Shown piece after piece: positions 46,709 through 55,734 of a stretch of DNA of 64,000 bases. Under the pieces are notes generated by a model, which saw only the letters and a program-made list of their open reading frames with translations, was not told the DNA's origin and made no database searches. The DNA is from Nitrospirota bacterium (GTDB taxonomy: Bacteria; Nitrospirota; Thermodesulfovibrionia; Thermodesulfovibrionales; Dissulfurispiraceae). The stretch lies in assembly GCA_009773415.1 (NCBI GenBank), contig WSNO01000001.1:1-64000 (forward strand). The letters run 5' to 3'. The position numbers were made by a program, and so were the translations under genes. Within the stretch, counting starts at the first letter, position 1. Every line of letters starts with the position of its first letter.

Positions 46709-47500
46709 ATGACGAGAATTATCGTGGCCGGAGCAACCGGCAGAATGGGCAGCAGGATTTCGGCACTTTCCTTTGAGTATCCTGAACTTGTACTGGCTGG
46801 AGCGTTTGAGCGCGCAGGGCATAAGGATACCGGGAAAAATTTGGGCGTCGGGGAAAGCGGGATAAAGCTTGCTGACAGCATTGCAGCTGTCCTGGATGCC
46901 GGAGATGTTATTATCGATTTCACCGCTCCACAGGCAACTGTGGCGAATGTTGCAACAGCGGCGGCACATAACAAAGCGATGGTTATCGGCACGACAGGCC
47001 TTGAAAAAGATCAAATCGAACTCGTGCGGAATGCTTCGCGGCAGATTCCGATAATCTTCGCTCCCAATTACAGTGTCGGCGTCAATCTCCTTTTGAAGGT
47101 ACTTCAGGACGTTGCCCGCGTCCTCGGAGATGAATACGACATTGAAGTCATCGAAGCTCACCACCGGCTCAAAAAAGATGCACCGAGCGGAACAGCGATC
47201 AAGCTGGCTCAGGTTGTTGCCGAAGCGGTGAATCGGAATCTTGATGAAGTCGGTGTCTATGCTCGGAAAGGAATCATCGGCGAACGGAAACAGAAGGAGA
47301 TCGGCATACAAACAATTCGCGGAGGAGATATCGTAGGGGAACATACCGTAATGTTCTGCGGTCTTGGCGAGCGTATCGAGATCACCCACAAGGCTTCAAG
47401 CCGCGATACTTTTGCCCGTGGCGCACTACGCGCTGCGGGATGGATCGTCAGGCAGAAGCCGGGACTGTACGATATGCAGGATATGCTGGGCCTGAAATAA
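46709..47500 (+). CDS. dapB: 4-hydroxy-tetrahydrodipicolinate reductase
   Basis: It reduces the DapA product in lysine and diaminopimelate synthesis. The 263 residues include the NAD(P) motif IVAGATGRMGSRI, the GTTGL strand, FAPNYSVGVNLLL and the catalytic EAHHRLKKDAPSGTA with its His-His and Lys. The start at 46709 follows a textbook aaggaggt 6 nt upstream; the longer frame from 46643 overlaps yacG and is rejected. A strong terminator follows the stop by 10 bp, so dapB closes the uvrA-apbE-yacG-dapB operon. dapA is not in the window. Confidence 0.96.
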   Translation: MTRIIVAGATGRMGSRISALSFEYPELVLAGAFERAGHKDTGKNLGVGESGIKLADSIAAVLDAGDVIIDFTAPQATVANVATAAAHNKAMVIGTTGLEKDQIELVRNASRQIPIIFAPNYSVGVNLLLKVLQDVARVLGDEYDIEVIEAHHRLKKDAPSGTAIKLAQVVAEAVNRNLDEVGVYARKGIIGERKQKEIGIQTIRGGDIVGEHTVMFCGLGERIEITHKASSRDTFARGALRAAGWIVRQKPGLYDMQDMLGLK

Positions 47501-47510
47501 CTGCTGGCGG

Positions 47511-47549
47511 AAAAGACCGCGCAGTTTAAGGATGCGCGGTCTTTTCTCT
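47511..47549 (+). terminator. Rho-independent terminator after dapB
   Basis: aaaagaccgcgc (47511-47522) pairs perfectly with gcgcggtctttt (47534-47545) around an 11-nt loop and runs into tttt-c-t. The A-rich 5' arm makes it usable in both directions. Confidence 0.85.
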
Positions 47550-47563
47550 TGCGTATCCAGTTA

Positions 47564-47583
47564 AACATTGGGACACTACTGAT
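47564..47583 (+). repeat. 20-bp repeat similar to the candidate IS630 end (copy 2)
   Basis: aacattgggacactactgat matches 1919-1938 at 18 of 20 positions. No transposase gene is near, so it could be a scar of a lost IS or a chance match. Confidence 0.35.
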
Positions 47584-47641
47584 GCCTTCTATTAACCCGG
47601 AATAGTCATTTGTCCGACAGGACGAGCAACGCCGCTCATTC

Positions 47642-47670
47642 TCGGAGGACGGCATCCAGCCGTCCTCCGA
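47642..47670. repeat. Perfect 12-bp inverted repeat
   Basis: tcggaggacggc (47642-47653), loop atcca, gccgtcctccga (47659-47670). There is no T-run on either side, so it is not a classical terminator. The very G+C-rich stem suggests a repeat-element hairpin. Confidence 0.6.
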
Positions 47671-47783
47671 GGCATTCGCTTGTCACCTGCGCCGCTTCGC
47701 CGGATAAATCCGCTTTGTTGCCCGCCCCGCCGTGCTTTGAGCGTTTTGGACTATTGCAATGACAATTCCGGCTAAATACAAAA

Positions 47784-47815
47784 AAACACCGGGCAGCGTT
47801 CGCTGCCCGGTGTTT
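47784..47815 (-). terminator. Rho-independent terminator of the rubredoxin/rubrerythrin operon
   Basis: aaacaccgggcagcg (47784-47798) and cgctgcccggtgttt (47801-47815) are perfect inverted copies. Read on the minus strand the stem lies just past the rubrerythrin-like stop and is followed by a run of T. Flanking A-tracts on both sides allow action in both directions. Confidence 0.85.
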
Positions 47816-47837
47816 AAAAAAAATATGCAGACCTCTT

Positions 47838-48323
47838 TCAGCCTTCGATAACTCCTCTTTCTTCCCACAAATACCAACCGCTGTTGTTCTGCATGAACTC
47901 AAAGGTGTTGGAAAATACCCTGAAGTGCTCTTCTTCCTCTTCGGCCAGGGTTTCAAAGAGTTTCTTCTCAAGCGGCGTGGGGGCATCTGAAGCAGATTTC
48001 CGATAAAAATCTCGGCCCTGTTTTTCCATTTCCATTGCTACCCTGAAGGCTTCCATTTCATCAGTCGTTGCAGCAATGCGGGAGACCATCGCATCTTTCA
48101 TTTCGGCAAATATGCTCTGGATGGCCTTTATCGGGCTTGCCTTCTCAACCGTCATGTCGAGCTTCTTCAAAAGCTTGCCCAACAATTCGATATGCCGCTT
48201 CTCATCCTCAGCAATCGAGAGAAACATCTTTTTGCCGACCGGATTCTGCACCTTTTCGGCACACTTGGTATAGAATTCAACAGCATCAGACTCCATTTTC
48301 ACAGAAATCTCAACAGAATTCAT
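47838..48323 (-). CDS. Rubrerythrin-like ferritin-fold protein without rubredoxin domain
   Basis: This 161-residue four-helix diiron protein has two E-x2-H type motifs, EDEKRHIELL and EEEEEHFRVF. Earlier glutamates lie in KMESDAVEFYTKC and EMEKQGRDFYRK. This is the YhjR/rubrerythrin-type fold, used for peroxide removal or iron handling in anaerobes. The usual rubredoxin tail is missing, but a free rubredoxin gene lies 33 bp upstream in the same direction. Start 48323 has a strong gggaggag; the longer frame from 48347 lacks one. It ends before a strong terminator. Confidence 0.88.
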   Translation of the reverse strand: MNSVEISVKMESDAVEFYTKCAEKVQNPVGKKMFLSIAEDEKRHIELLGKLLKKLDMTVEKASPIKAIQSIFAEMKDAMVSRIAATTDEMEAFRVAMEMEKQGRDFYRKSASDAPTPLEKKLFETLAEEEEEHFRVFSNTFEFMQNNSGWYLWEERGVIEG

Positions 48324-48356
48324 GATCTCCTCCCGAAAAAAAGCCATGATTTTTAC

Positions 48357-48515
48357 TTATTCTTTTTCGAACATGTCCTTACCGGCCCCGCAAATAGGGC
48401 ATGCCCATTCATCAGGAACCTGATTGAACGGCGTTCCGGCAGCAACGCCGTTGTCAGGATCGCCATGCTCAGGGTCATACACATAGCCACAAACGCTACA
48501 CTTATACTTTTCCAT
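48357..48515 (-). CDS. Rubredoxin
   Basis: The 52-residue protein [19 protein letters not shown], then [19 protein letters not shown] and [12 protein letters not shown], is a typical small rubredoxin. One iron is held by CxxCG near the N-terminus and CPxCG near the C-terminus. The start has aaggaggg 6 nt upstream. It probably donates electrons to the rubrerythrin-like protein encoded 33 bp downstream, giving an oxygen/peroxide defence pair. Confidence 0.95.
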   Translation of the reverse strand: MEKYKCSVCGYVYDPEHGDPDNGVAAGTPFNQVPDEWACPICGAGKDMFEKE

Positions 48516-48540
48516 ATGTCCCTCCTTGATATGTTCTCGA

Positions 48541-49833
48541 TTATTCTAACGCGTCGCGCTCCACCTTTTCCATCTTGACCTTTGAAATTCTCTGACCAAC
48601 CATCTCGACGATGCGAAGCCTCATGCTCTCAAGTTCGACCAGATCGCCAGTTTTCGGTATACGCTGCAACTGCGCAAGGATAAAGCCTCCGAGCGTATCA
48701 TAGTCCGGCGATTCAGCGAGTTCCATGCCGTGATCTTCATTCAGATCGCGGATGCTCAGAGACGCATCAATAATCATGGAACCGTCCGGCAGATGAATAA
48801 CCGGGCTTTCAGTATCATATTCGTCCCGAATCTCCCCAACAATCTCTTCAATCATGTCTTCCAGAGTCACAAGACCGTCGACTGCTCCGTACTCGTCGAT
48901 AACAATCGCCATATGGACACGGCGTTTCTGCATGTCCCGGAGCAGGTTGCTGATCTTCATCGTCTCAGGCACAAAGATCGGAGGTTTTACAATCTTGCGG
49001 ATATCTGAGAGTCCGCTGGCCGAAAAGAAGTCTTTTGCATAAAGAATGCCTCTCACATCGTTCATTTCCCGACCGATGACCGGATAGCGGGAAAACTTTT
49101 CTTCCGTTATCAGTTTCCGCACTTCATCCCATGGCATTGAAATCCGGATGGTGACCATTTGCGTTGCAGGAATCATGACTTCGCGGACGGAGGTGTCGAT
49201 GAACTCAAACACACTGTGAATGAGCTCTTTCTCCTGGGCTTCAAAAACGCCCTGCTTGCCGCCCTCTTCAAGCAGGAGCCTCACTTCTTCCTCAGAAATA
49301 TACCCCCGCTCGGTAAAAGCCTTTCGCCCGAAAGGCTTGAGCAGGAAGTTCGTACTTGCTGTCAGAAGCCACACCAAAATGGTGGCGATGCGCGAAAAAC
49401 GATCGATAATCGGCGAAGTGCGAAGCCCTATTCCTTCAGGATTTGCAATTGCCAGAGACTTGGGAATCAGTTCCCCGAAGATCAAGGAAAAATAGGTAAT
49501 CACCAGAACAACCGCCCCGATAGCAATCGCTTCGCTTGACTTTGCAATAATGGGAAAGGGGACCGTTTCTATAAGCGGTTTAAGAGCAGTAATCGCCGCT
49601 GCGCCACCGATTGTCGATGCCAGAGCGCCTGACAGCGTCACACCAACCTGCACCGTGGCAAGAAAACGGTCAGGATTGTCCTTGAGACGAAGCAGAGTTT
49701 CCGCATGTGTACGCCCTTCGTCAATCAGCTGCTTGATTTTTGAGCGGCGCGATGTGACAACGGCAATCTCTGATGCGGAGAAAAACGCGTTGATTACAAT
49801 ACAGATGGAAATGAGGATAATGTCCAGTGTCAT
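48541..49833 (-). CDS. CNNM/CorC-HlyC family membrane protein with CBS pair
   Basis: The 430-residue protein has an N-terminal CNNM domain with three to four membrane helices ([37 protein letters not shown]). Next come [20 protein letters not shown] and the CBS pair starting [12 protein letters not shown]. The C-terminal CorC_HlyC domain includes [20 protein letters not shown] and [10 protein letters not shown]. Homologues such as YfjD, CorC and YtfL are linked to magnesium/cobalt efflux or resistance; the old name hemolysin is historical. No clear ribosome site precedes the ATG. Confidence 0.9.
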   Translation of the reverse strand: MTLDIILISICIVINAFFSASEIAVVTSRRSKIKQLIDEGRTHAETLLRLKDNPDRFLATVQVGVTLSGALASTIGGAAAITALKPLIETVPFPIIAKSSEAIAIGAVVLVITYFSLIFGELIPKSLAIANPEGIGLRTSPIIDRFSRIATILVWLLTASTNFLLKPFGRKAFTERGYISEEEVRLLLEEGGKQGVFEAQEKELIHSVFEFIDTSVREVMIPATQMVTIRISMPWDEVRKLITEEKFSRYPVIGREMNDVRGILYAKDFFSASGLSDIRKIVKPPIFVPETMKISNLLRDMQKRRVHMAIVIDEYGAVDGLVTLEDMIEEIVGEIRDEYDTESPVIHLPDGSMIIDASLSIRDLNEDHGMELAESPDYDTLGGFILAQLQRIPKTGDLVELESMRLRIVEMVGQRISKVKMEKVERDALE

Positions 49834-49963
49834 CGGCTGTCGGCTATATAGGTTAAGAGAACGCGCCGGAACGAATAATTCGTGCTTTCATCAGAGTCCA
49901 TTCGTGTTCATTATACCATGCTTTCAGAGGATAAAAAGCGCGGAGTGCATATCGACGCTCGCC

Positions 49964-50260
49964 TCAGCTGTTCCTCTCTTCTTCGAAAACGACCTTAGGA
50001 TGCTTCCGGGCAGATCCCGGCGGGCGGGCAGGAAAGCGCAATTTATCATCGGCAAGCGGCTTCTGCGTGCGCAGGTTGGCAAGTTGCGCCAATTCGAGCA
50101 CAGCCTTCGCTTCAGCATCACCGGCAAACTCGATGCCGGGCTTGCTGTAAACGCAAGATACGGGTGACTGAACGCCGTCCCGGTTCGTGACGTCGACGAG
50201 ATAGACTTTTGAACTGCTCGCAAAAAAACGCCTGAACCATATGCCCTGCAGAGAACGCAA
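49964..50260 (-). pseudogene. Remnant of an HMGL-type synthase (isopropylmalate/homocitrate synthase family), two ends joined
   Basis: Directly after the ilvN stop a 98-codon frame with a TTG start reads SSSKVYLVDVTNRDGVQ, the N-terminal strand and catalytic R-D of the HMGL-like TIM barrel. It jumps at once to SKPGIEFAGDAEAKAVLELA and then NLRTQKPLADDKLRF with HPKVV. The second half looks like the C-terminal end of this synthase family rather than the barrel. About 270 residues that should lie between are missing, with no frame break at the joint. It cannot be catalytic. Position after ilvBN suits a leucine- or isoleucine-pathway synthase. The identity of the second part is from memory of the family. 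Confidence 0.6.
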
Positions 50261-50749
50261 CTACTTCTTTCGCGCAATCTCCCGCGCGATTGCAACCTTG
50301 CCGGTGCGGACGACTTCCTTGATGCCGAGCGGTTTCATCAATTCGGTAAATGCCTCAAGCTTGCTCTCGTTGCCGGTAATTTCAATGGTATAGGTGTTCT
50401 GGCTGGAATCTATGATTCTCCCGCGAAAAATTTCAGCGGTTCTCAGCACCTCTACACGGTTTTCTTTCTTGGGTGCCACCTTGATCAGCATCATTTCGCG
50501 CTCAACATGATCAAGTTCAGTCAGGTCGACAACCTTGATCACATCAATCAGCTTGTTCAGCTGCTTGGTAATCTGTTCGATAATCGCATCATCACCGAAC
50601 GTTACGATGGTAAGTGTCGTGAACTGCGGATCAATGGTCGTTCCGGCCGTGATGCTTTCGATGTTATAGCCCCGCGCACTGAAGAGCGCCGCCACCCGGG
50701 AAAGAACACCAAACTTATTTTCAACGAGAATAGAAATGGTATGTCGCAT
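50261..50749 (-). CDS. ilvN: Acetolactate synthase small (regulatory) subunit
   Basis: The 162-residue subunit has the N-terminal ACT domain ([31 protein letters not shown]), which binds valine for feedback inhibition, and the C-terminal ALS_ss_C domain ([19 protein letters not shown]). The length is standard. It follows ilvB by 8 bp on the minus strand. Just past its stop lies the decayed HMGL-type gene at 49964. Confidence 0.96.
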   Translation of the reverse strand: MRHTISILVENKFGVLSRVAALFSARGYNIESITAGTTIDPQFTTLTIVTFGDDAIIEQITKQLNKLIDVIKVVDLTELDHVEREMMLIKVAPKKENRVEVLRTAEIFRGRIIDSSQNTYTIEITGNESKLEAFTELMKPLGIKEVVRTGKVAIAREIARKK

Positions 50750-50757
50750 GGCGCCCC

Positions 50758-52491
50758 CTATTTTACCGCTTTCAGGCGTTTTTCAGATTTTTTCTCTTTC
50801 TCCTCAAACAGCATGGTGTCAAGCGTGGCACCGGCAGGGACCATCGGATAGACCTTTTCCTTCCAGTCGATGACAAAGTCCATCATGACCGTCTTTTTCA
50901 CCTTGAAAGCTTCCCTGAGGACAGGCTCAACCTCAGAAGGCTTTGTCGCCCGGAGTCCGATTGCTCCATACGCCTGTGCAAGGAGCACAAAATCAGGCAC
51001 CGTATCAAGATTGGTCGACGAGTAACGTTCATTGAAGAAGAGTTCCTGCCATTGGCGCACCATGCCGAGATAGCGGTTATTCAGAATGGCAACCTTCACC
51101 GGAAGCTTGTTGATCACTGCCGTAGCCAGTTCTTGAATATTCATCTGAATGCTGCCGTCGCCGGCAATATCAATCACAAGTTTGTCGGGATGCGCCAACT
51201 GTGCTCCAATGGCAGCCGGAAAGCCGTATCCCATGGTTCCCAGTCCTCCCGACGAGAGCCAGCGGCGCGGCTTGTCATATTTGAAGAACTGGGCGGCCCA
51301 CATCTGGTTCTGGCCGACTTCGGTCGCGATAATGGCATCGCCCTTTGTGATTTCATAAATCTTCTCTACGACGAACTGCGGCTTGATGACATCGGCGCTT
51401 GGCGTGTAGGTCATCGGATGCTCCTGATTCCACTCATCAATCTGCTTCAGCCAGGACTTGCTTACCTCTTCCCACTGAGACTGTTCGCTCTCCTTGAGCA
51501 TTTTGTTCAGCTGTACGAGAACGCGCTTTACATCTCCGACGACCGGGACATCGACACGGACATTCTTGCGGATTGAGGTCGGGTCAATATCGATATGCAC
51601 TATGCGAGCATGCGGCGCGAATCCTTCTATTTTGCCGGTCACGCGATCATCGAAGCGCATGCCGATAGCGATGAGAAGGTCTGCATTCTGGACGCTGCGG
51701 TTTGCACAGAATGTGCCGTGCATACCGAGCATACCGATGGAGAGCTTATGATAGCCCGGAAATGCGCCGAGTCCCATGAGTGTAGTCGTAACCGGAATAT
51801 TCGCATATTCGGCAAGTTCCCTGATTTCGTCAGCAGCGTCGGACATTATGCAGCCGCCACCTGCAATAATAAGCGGTTTTTTCGCTCGAACGATTTCATT
51901 GACCGCCTTTTCTATCACCCATCGGTTTCCATCGTACGTCGGATTATAGCTGCGGATGAACACCTTTTCGGGCCATTCAAATTCCGCCTTCCCGACCGTG
52001 ACGTCCTTGGGAAGATCAATCAGGACCGGGCCGGGCCGCCCGGATGTTGCGATAAAAAAAGCTTCACGCATGATACGCGCAAGGTCATTGATGTCTTTCA
52101 CAAGGAAATTGTACTTCGTACAGGAACGGGTGATGCCGACAATGTCGGCTTCCTGGAATGCATCGTTTCCGATCATTCCGGTCGGCACCTGGCCGGTCAT
52201 CACCACAAGCGGGATTGAGTCCATATGGGCAGTTGCCAGCCCGGTGACCGTATTTGTAGCACCCGGTCCGGAGGTGACCAGGACGACTCCCGTTTTGCCG
52301 GACGCTCTGGCATATCCATCAGCTGCATGCACGGCTCCCTGTTCGTGTCGCGTAAGGATAACCTGCAGATCCTTTTCATCGTACAACCGGTCAAACAAAT
52401 TGAGAACAACGCCGCCCGGATACCCGAATACATGCCTGACGCCTTCGCGTTTGAGGCATTCGATAATGATTTCTGCGCCTGTCATCTTCAT
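50758..52491 (-). CDS. ilvB: Acetolactate synthase large subunit
   Basis: The TPP enzyme forms acetolactate or acetohydroxybutyrate for branched-chain amino acids. The 577 residues include [23 protein letters not shown] with the TPP-activating Glu region ([18 protein letters not shown]), the FAD middle domain, and the GDG...N TPP/Mg motif in [17 protein letters not shown] followed by [14 protein letters not shown]. It is the first gene of an ilvBN operon. The 204-bp divergent gap to the GGDEF-EAL gene is A/T-rich; I saw no clear leader peptide with branched-chain codons or T-box. Confidence 0.96.
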   Translation of the reverse strand: MKMTGAEIIIECLKREGVRHVFGYPGGVVLNLFDRLYDEKDLQVILTRHEQGAVHAADGYARASGKTGVVLVTSGPGATNTVTGLATAHMDSIPLVVMTGQVPTGMIGNDAFQEADIVGITRSCTKYNFLVKDINDLARIMREAFFIATSGRPGPVLIDLPKDVTVGKAEFEWPEKVFIRSYNPTYDGNRWVIEKAVNEIVRAKKPLIIAGGGCIMSDAADEIRELAEYANIPVTTTLMGLGAFPGYHKLSIGMLGMHGTFCANRSVQNADLLIAIGMRFDDRVTGKIEGFAPHARIVHIDIDPTSIRKNVRVDVPVVGDVKRVLVQLNKMLKESEQSQWEEVSKSWLKQIDEWNQEHPMTYTPSADVIKPQFVVEKIYEITKGDAIIATEVGQNQMWAAQFFKYDKPRRWLSSGGLGTMGYGFPAAIGAQLAHPDKLVIDIAGDGSIQMNIQELATAVINKLPVKVAILNNRYLGMVRQWQELFFNERYSSTNLDTVPDFVLLAQAYGAIGLRATKPSEVEPVLREAFKVKKTVMMDFVIDWKEKVYPMVPAGATLDTMLFEEKEKKSEKRLKAVK

Positions 52492-52651
52492 TGCAACTCT
52501 CCCATAATGTCGAATTTCATTGATATACCAAGCACTAAATAAATATAGACAGAGTTATAATTTATCACATCCATGCCGTTTATTTCCATCAAAATCAATG
52601 TATTTATACATATCTTTCACAGAACGCGACGTATGAAACTCTCTAAAATGC

Positions 52652-52657
52652 TATAAT
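52652..52657 (+). promoter_or_regulatory. -10 box of a probable promoter for the GGDEF-EAL gene
   Basis: A perfect tataat lies 39 bp before the ATG. No good -35 hexamer is found at 16-18 bp, so an activator or extended contact may be needed. Confidence 0.35.
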
Positions 52658-52695
52658 GAGGACAATATACAGATTTCAGCAAGGAGTTAGAGCAG

Positions 52696-54384
52696 ATGAC
52701 GAGAAACGACACGTATTATTCGGATATTTATAACAGTCTCGCCGACGCCGTCCTTGTCATTGATTCCAGCACTGCAATTATTGATGTCAACGAAGGAGCG
52801 CTCGCCGACGTTTTCGGTTATGCCGTATCCGACGTTGTCGGGCAGAGCTGCCGCATGCTCTTCGCTGATGATGAGTCGTTCAGACGCGCGCACAGGGAGG
52901 CTTTTTTAATCGGAGATCGTCCGTGTACAAAATTCTTCGAAGGAAGTTTCCGCAGGAAAAACGGGGAATACTTTGCCGGTGAGATCCGGACATCTCCTCT
53001 TTCGGCAGGCAACGGCTCTGTAGTCGCGATGGTCAGAGACATTTCGGAAAGGAAGCGGGTCGAAGAGCAATTGCTGAAAGGCGCCTTGCACGATTCGCTG
53101 ACCGGGCTTCCGAGCAAGGGCCTCTTTCGGGATCGTGTGCACCGCATGTTTGTGCGCGCCCGCCGGAGGCATGGTCATGCCTTTGCCGTGGTATTTATGG
53201 ATCTCGACCATTTCAAGATCATCAACGATACGCACGGTCATGACACAGGAGATCAGGTGCTCATCGCTACAGCGCGCCGCATAGAAGCTTTTTTGCGTCC
53301 AGGAGACACCGTCGCACGCTTCGGCGGCGATGAGTTCGGAATGGTGCTTGACGACATCGACGCAGTAAGCGGAGCGCTGAATGCTGTTGAGCGCATTATC
53401 GAAGAGCTAGCAAAACCGGTGAGGGTCAACGGACTGGATATAACGGTTACAGCCAGTGCTGGTATTTCTGCGAATCTGCAGCACTACGAAAATCCTGATG
53501 ATCTGATTCGTGACGCAGACATGGCGATGTACCGTGCAAAGGCGCATGGCCGAAATCGGTGCGAAATTTTCGATGAAACCATGCGCGCGCGCGCGATGAA
53601 AAGAAGCGCTCTTGAAAAAGATATGCGCGAGGCTCTAGACCGCGAAGAATTTGTCCTGCACTACCATCCTATCGTCGGACTCGATACGATGAAGATTGCC
53701 GGGGTCGAGGCGCTGATTCGCTGGCATCATCCGGAGCGCGGTCTGCTTCCAGCAAAAGACTTCATTGCGGTTGCAGAAGAAACCGGGCTCATTATCCCCA
53801 TCGGCGAATGGATTCTGAAGCGCGTCCTTCTGCAGCAAAAAGAATGGTCCCACCGGATGCACATAGCCATAAACATCTCATCCTGGCAGTTTGAAAACCG
53901 AGCGTTCTTTGAAACATTCACCCGCATACTCCGCGAAGAGCAGGCAGATACGAACCTTCTTCGTCTCGATATTACGGAAATGACCATAATGAAGGACCTT
54001 GATTACACCATCAGGGTTCTGAACGGGCTGACCGCTCTCGGCATCGAGATTCTCATCGACGATTTCGGCACCGGCTATTCTTCGCTTGGATCGCTGAAAA
54101 ACCTCCCCATTTCCTGTCTTAAGATAGACAGGAGTTTTGTCAGGGAAATCCCTGAAAACAGAAATGATGCGAAGGTGGTCAAGGCGGCAATCACCCTTGC
54201 GCACTGTCTTGAACTGAGCGTGTGCGCAGAAGGCGTCGAAAACATCGCGCAGCTTGAGTATCTGAAGACGTTCGAATGTGACCAGGCGCAGGGCTATTAC
54301 TTCAGCAAGCCGATAAGCGCGGAGGAATTAACCGGAATGCTTCGCACAATGCCGCATGCGTTTGTGCAAGACTTATCACGATAA
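52696..54384 (+). CDS. PAS-GGDEF-EAL c-di-GMP turnover protein
   Basis: The 562 residues carry a PAS sensor (about 5-120: SLADAVLVIDSSTAIIDVNE, ending MVRDISERKRVEE), a diguanylate cyclase domain with intact RFGGDEFGMV, and an EAL phosphodiesterase domain. A potential RxxD inhibitory site (RPGD) lies five residues before GGDEF. The EAL domain has GVEALIRWHHP, the DDFGTGYSSL loop and CDQAQGYYFSKP. Both active sites look complete, so it could make or break c-di-GMP depending on its sensor state. There are no membrane helices; it is likely cytosolic. aaggag precedes the ATG. It overlaps the convergent radical SAM gene by 9 bp. Confidence 0.95.
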   Translation: MTRNDTYYSDIYNSLADAVLVIDSSTAIIDVNEGALADVFGYAVSDVVGQSCRMLFADDESFRRAHREAFLIGDRPCTKFFEGSFRRKNGEYFAGEIRTSPLSAGNGSVVAMVRDISERKRVEEQLLKGALHDSLTGLPSKGLFRDRVHRMFVRARRRHGHAFAVVFMDLDHFKIINDTHGHDTGDQVLIATARRIEAFLRPGDTVARFGGDEFGMVLDDIDAVSGALNAVERIIEELAKPVRVNGLDITVTASAGISANLQHYENPDDLIRDADMAMYRAKAHGRNRCEIFDETMRARAMKRSALEKDMREALDREEFVLHYHPIVGLDTMKIAGVEALIRWHHPERGLLPAKDFIAVAEETGLIIPIGEWILKRVLLQQKEWSHRMHIAINISSWQFENRAFFETFTRILREEQADTNLLRLDITEMTIMKDLDYTIRVLNGLTALGIEILIDDFGTGYSSLGSLKNLPISCLKIDRSFVREIPENRNDAKVVKAAITLAHCLELSVCAEGVENIAQLEYLKTFECDQAQGYYFSKPISAEELTGMLRTMPHAFVQDLSR

Positions 54385-55680
54385 TTCCTCATTATATCGC
54401 TTGACTGAAAGCCTGAGCGCCCGAAGCTTTTCAGTGTCATATCCGCAAAAGAGTTCCGCAAAAATTGAATTATTGGTCAGCAACGGATCAAGGGTATCGG
54501 GAATGATTTCATGCTTCACCAGTGCGTCCCATGCGGCGGTGCCCCTCACCGGCGAAAATTCCGTCAGGCAGATACGCACACCAAGCGAACTAACAAGCTC
54601 CACTCCTTCATTCACTTCCGCGAGCGACTGCCCGGGCAGTCCATACAGGAGATAAACTCCGAGTCGTGACGGGGGAAATCCGGCTCGCAGCAAGGCAGCG
54701 ACCGCGCGCTGCAAATCTTCGCAGGAAACCTTTCCGCCTGTTTCGCCCTGACGAACTGGATCTGCCGTTTCAAGACTCAAGCGAATCGTCGCAAATCTTG
54801 ACTTCCGCATGAGCACCGCCAGTTCGTCATCCAGAAAACGCGCATGCAGGCCATTCGGAGTATGGAAGCGCACACCGACGCCGCGTTCAAGGAGCTTTCG
54901 CAACAAGGGCTTAATCAACGTTTCAGCGTTTGCCAGCAAAGCGTCATCATAAAAGGCAAAATCCAAAACACCCGCGCCAGCCAACATGGATATTTCATCG
55001 GCAACCTCCTCAGGACTCCGCTGTTGCCAGCGCGGAGCAAGGAGCGGAGATGCGCAATAAGTGCAGCGAAACGGGCAGCCTGTTGAAGCCAGTATGGGGG
55101 CAATGCGCGATTCCCGCGCAACATGCTTGAGCGACTGAGGTGTGTGCCGCCGACTTCGTTTCAACCGAAGCCCGAAGGTTCCGAGAAGATGAAGAAAACC
55201 GTCGTCAATGCTGCCTGCATAAACGGCGTCTGCACCGCTCACTGCTGCGGCATGGTCCCGGTAAAGGGACGCATAAATGCCGCCGAGAATAATCGGGACA
55301 TCTCCGAGCATCTCCCTTGCCAGCGACACAACGTGCTGGACCCCCGGATACCAGTACGACATCGTAGACCCGACACAGACAATGTCTGCATGGCCGAACG
55401 AATGTATTTCTCTGGCGACAGCAGCCGGTGATTTTCCGTAGCGTCGGTATTGCCGTGGCACATGAGACAAGACCGGTGGCTTCGGAACCGGTGTGCTCAG
55501 ATACTGTCCTGCTGCAAATCGTTTCGGCGTGTATGCGTCGGTGCAGTCAATGAGATGCGTTTCCACATGAAACCGGGCGAGATACTTCATTACCCTCATC
55601 AGGCCGAGCGGTTTCGCCCACATGTTGTATGCGGCAAAGTCGTAGATCCATGGATTGATCAGAAGAATGCGCAGTTTCAT
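54376..55680 (-). CDS. B12-binding-domain radical SAM protein
   Basis: The 434-residue protein has an N-terminal cobalamin-binding-like domain (LRILLINPWIYDFAAYNMWA; ADIVCVGSTMSYWYPG) and a radical SAM core. The cluster motif CxxxCxxC is in STGCPFRCTYCAS. RLSLETADPVRQGETGGKVS and VYLLYGLPGQSLAEV follow, typical of this group. The DxHxxG cobalamin ligand is not evident, so B12 may bind base-off without a histidine ligand, or not at all. The substrate is unknown. It overlaps the GGDEF-EAL gene tail to tail and lies divergent from prmA. Confidence 0.82.
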   Translation of the reverse strand: MKLRILLINPWIYDFAAYNMWAKPLGLMRVMKYLARFHVETHLIDCTDAYTPKRFAAGQYLSTPVPKPPVLSHVPRQYRRYGKSPAAVAREIHSFGHADIVCVGSTMSYWYPGVQHVVSLAREMLGDVPIILGGIYASLYRDHAAAVSGADAVYAGSIDDGFLHLLGTFGLRLKRSRRHTPQSLKHVARESRIAPILASTGCPFRCTYCASPLLAPRWQQRSPEEVADEISMLAGAGVLDFAFYDDALLANAETLIKPLLRKLLERGVGVRFHTPNGLHARFLDDELAVLMRKSRFATIRLSLETADPVRQGETGGKVSCEDLQRAVAALLRAGFPPSRLGVYLLYGLPGQSLAEVNEGVELVSSLGVRICLTEFSPVRGTAAWDALVKHEIIPDTLDPLLTNNSIFAELFCGYDTEKLRALRLSVKRYNEELS

Positions 55681-55734
55681 GGCTGTTTGTCATCATTGCG
55701 AAGATAGAGCTATATTACACGATTGGAGGAGATG

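Larger units (their letters stand above)
47501..47837. other. Gene-free stretch between dapB and the rubrerythrin-like gene
   Basis: The 337 bp hold three strong hairpins and one IS-end-like repeat, listed separately, and no credible coding frame. The part 47600-47760 is unusually G+C-rich with cgccg-type runs. It may be the remains of a small mobile or repeat element. Confidence 0.6.

Noticed and set aside
49550-50167. 205-codon plus-strand frame across the ilvN-CNNM gap
   Set aside because: It is antisense to the CNNM gene and the HMGL remnant, has no ribosome site, and its residues match no family.
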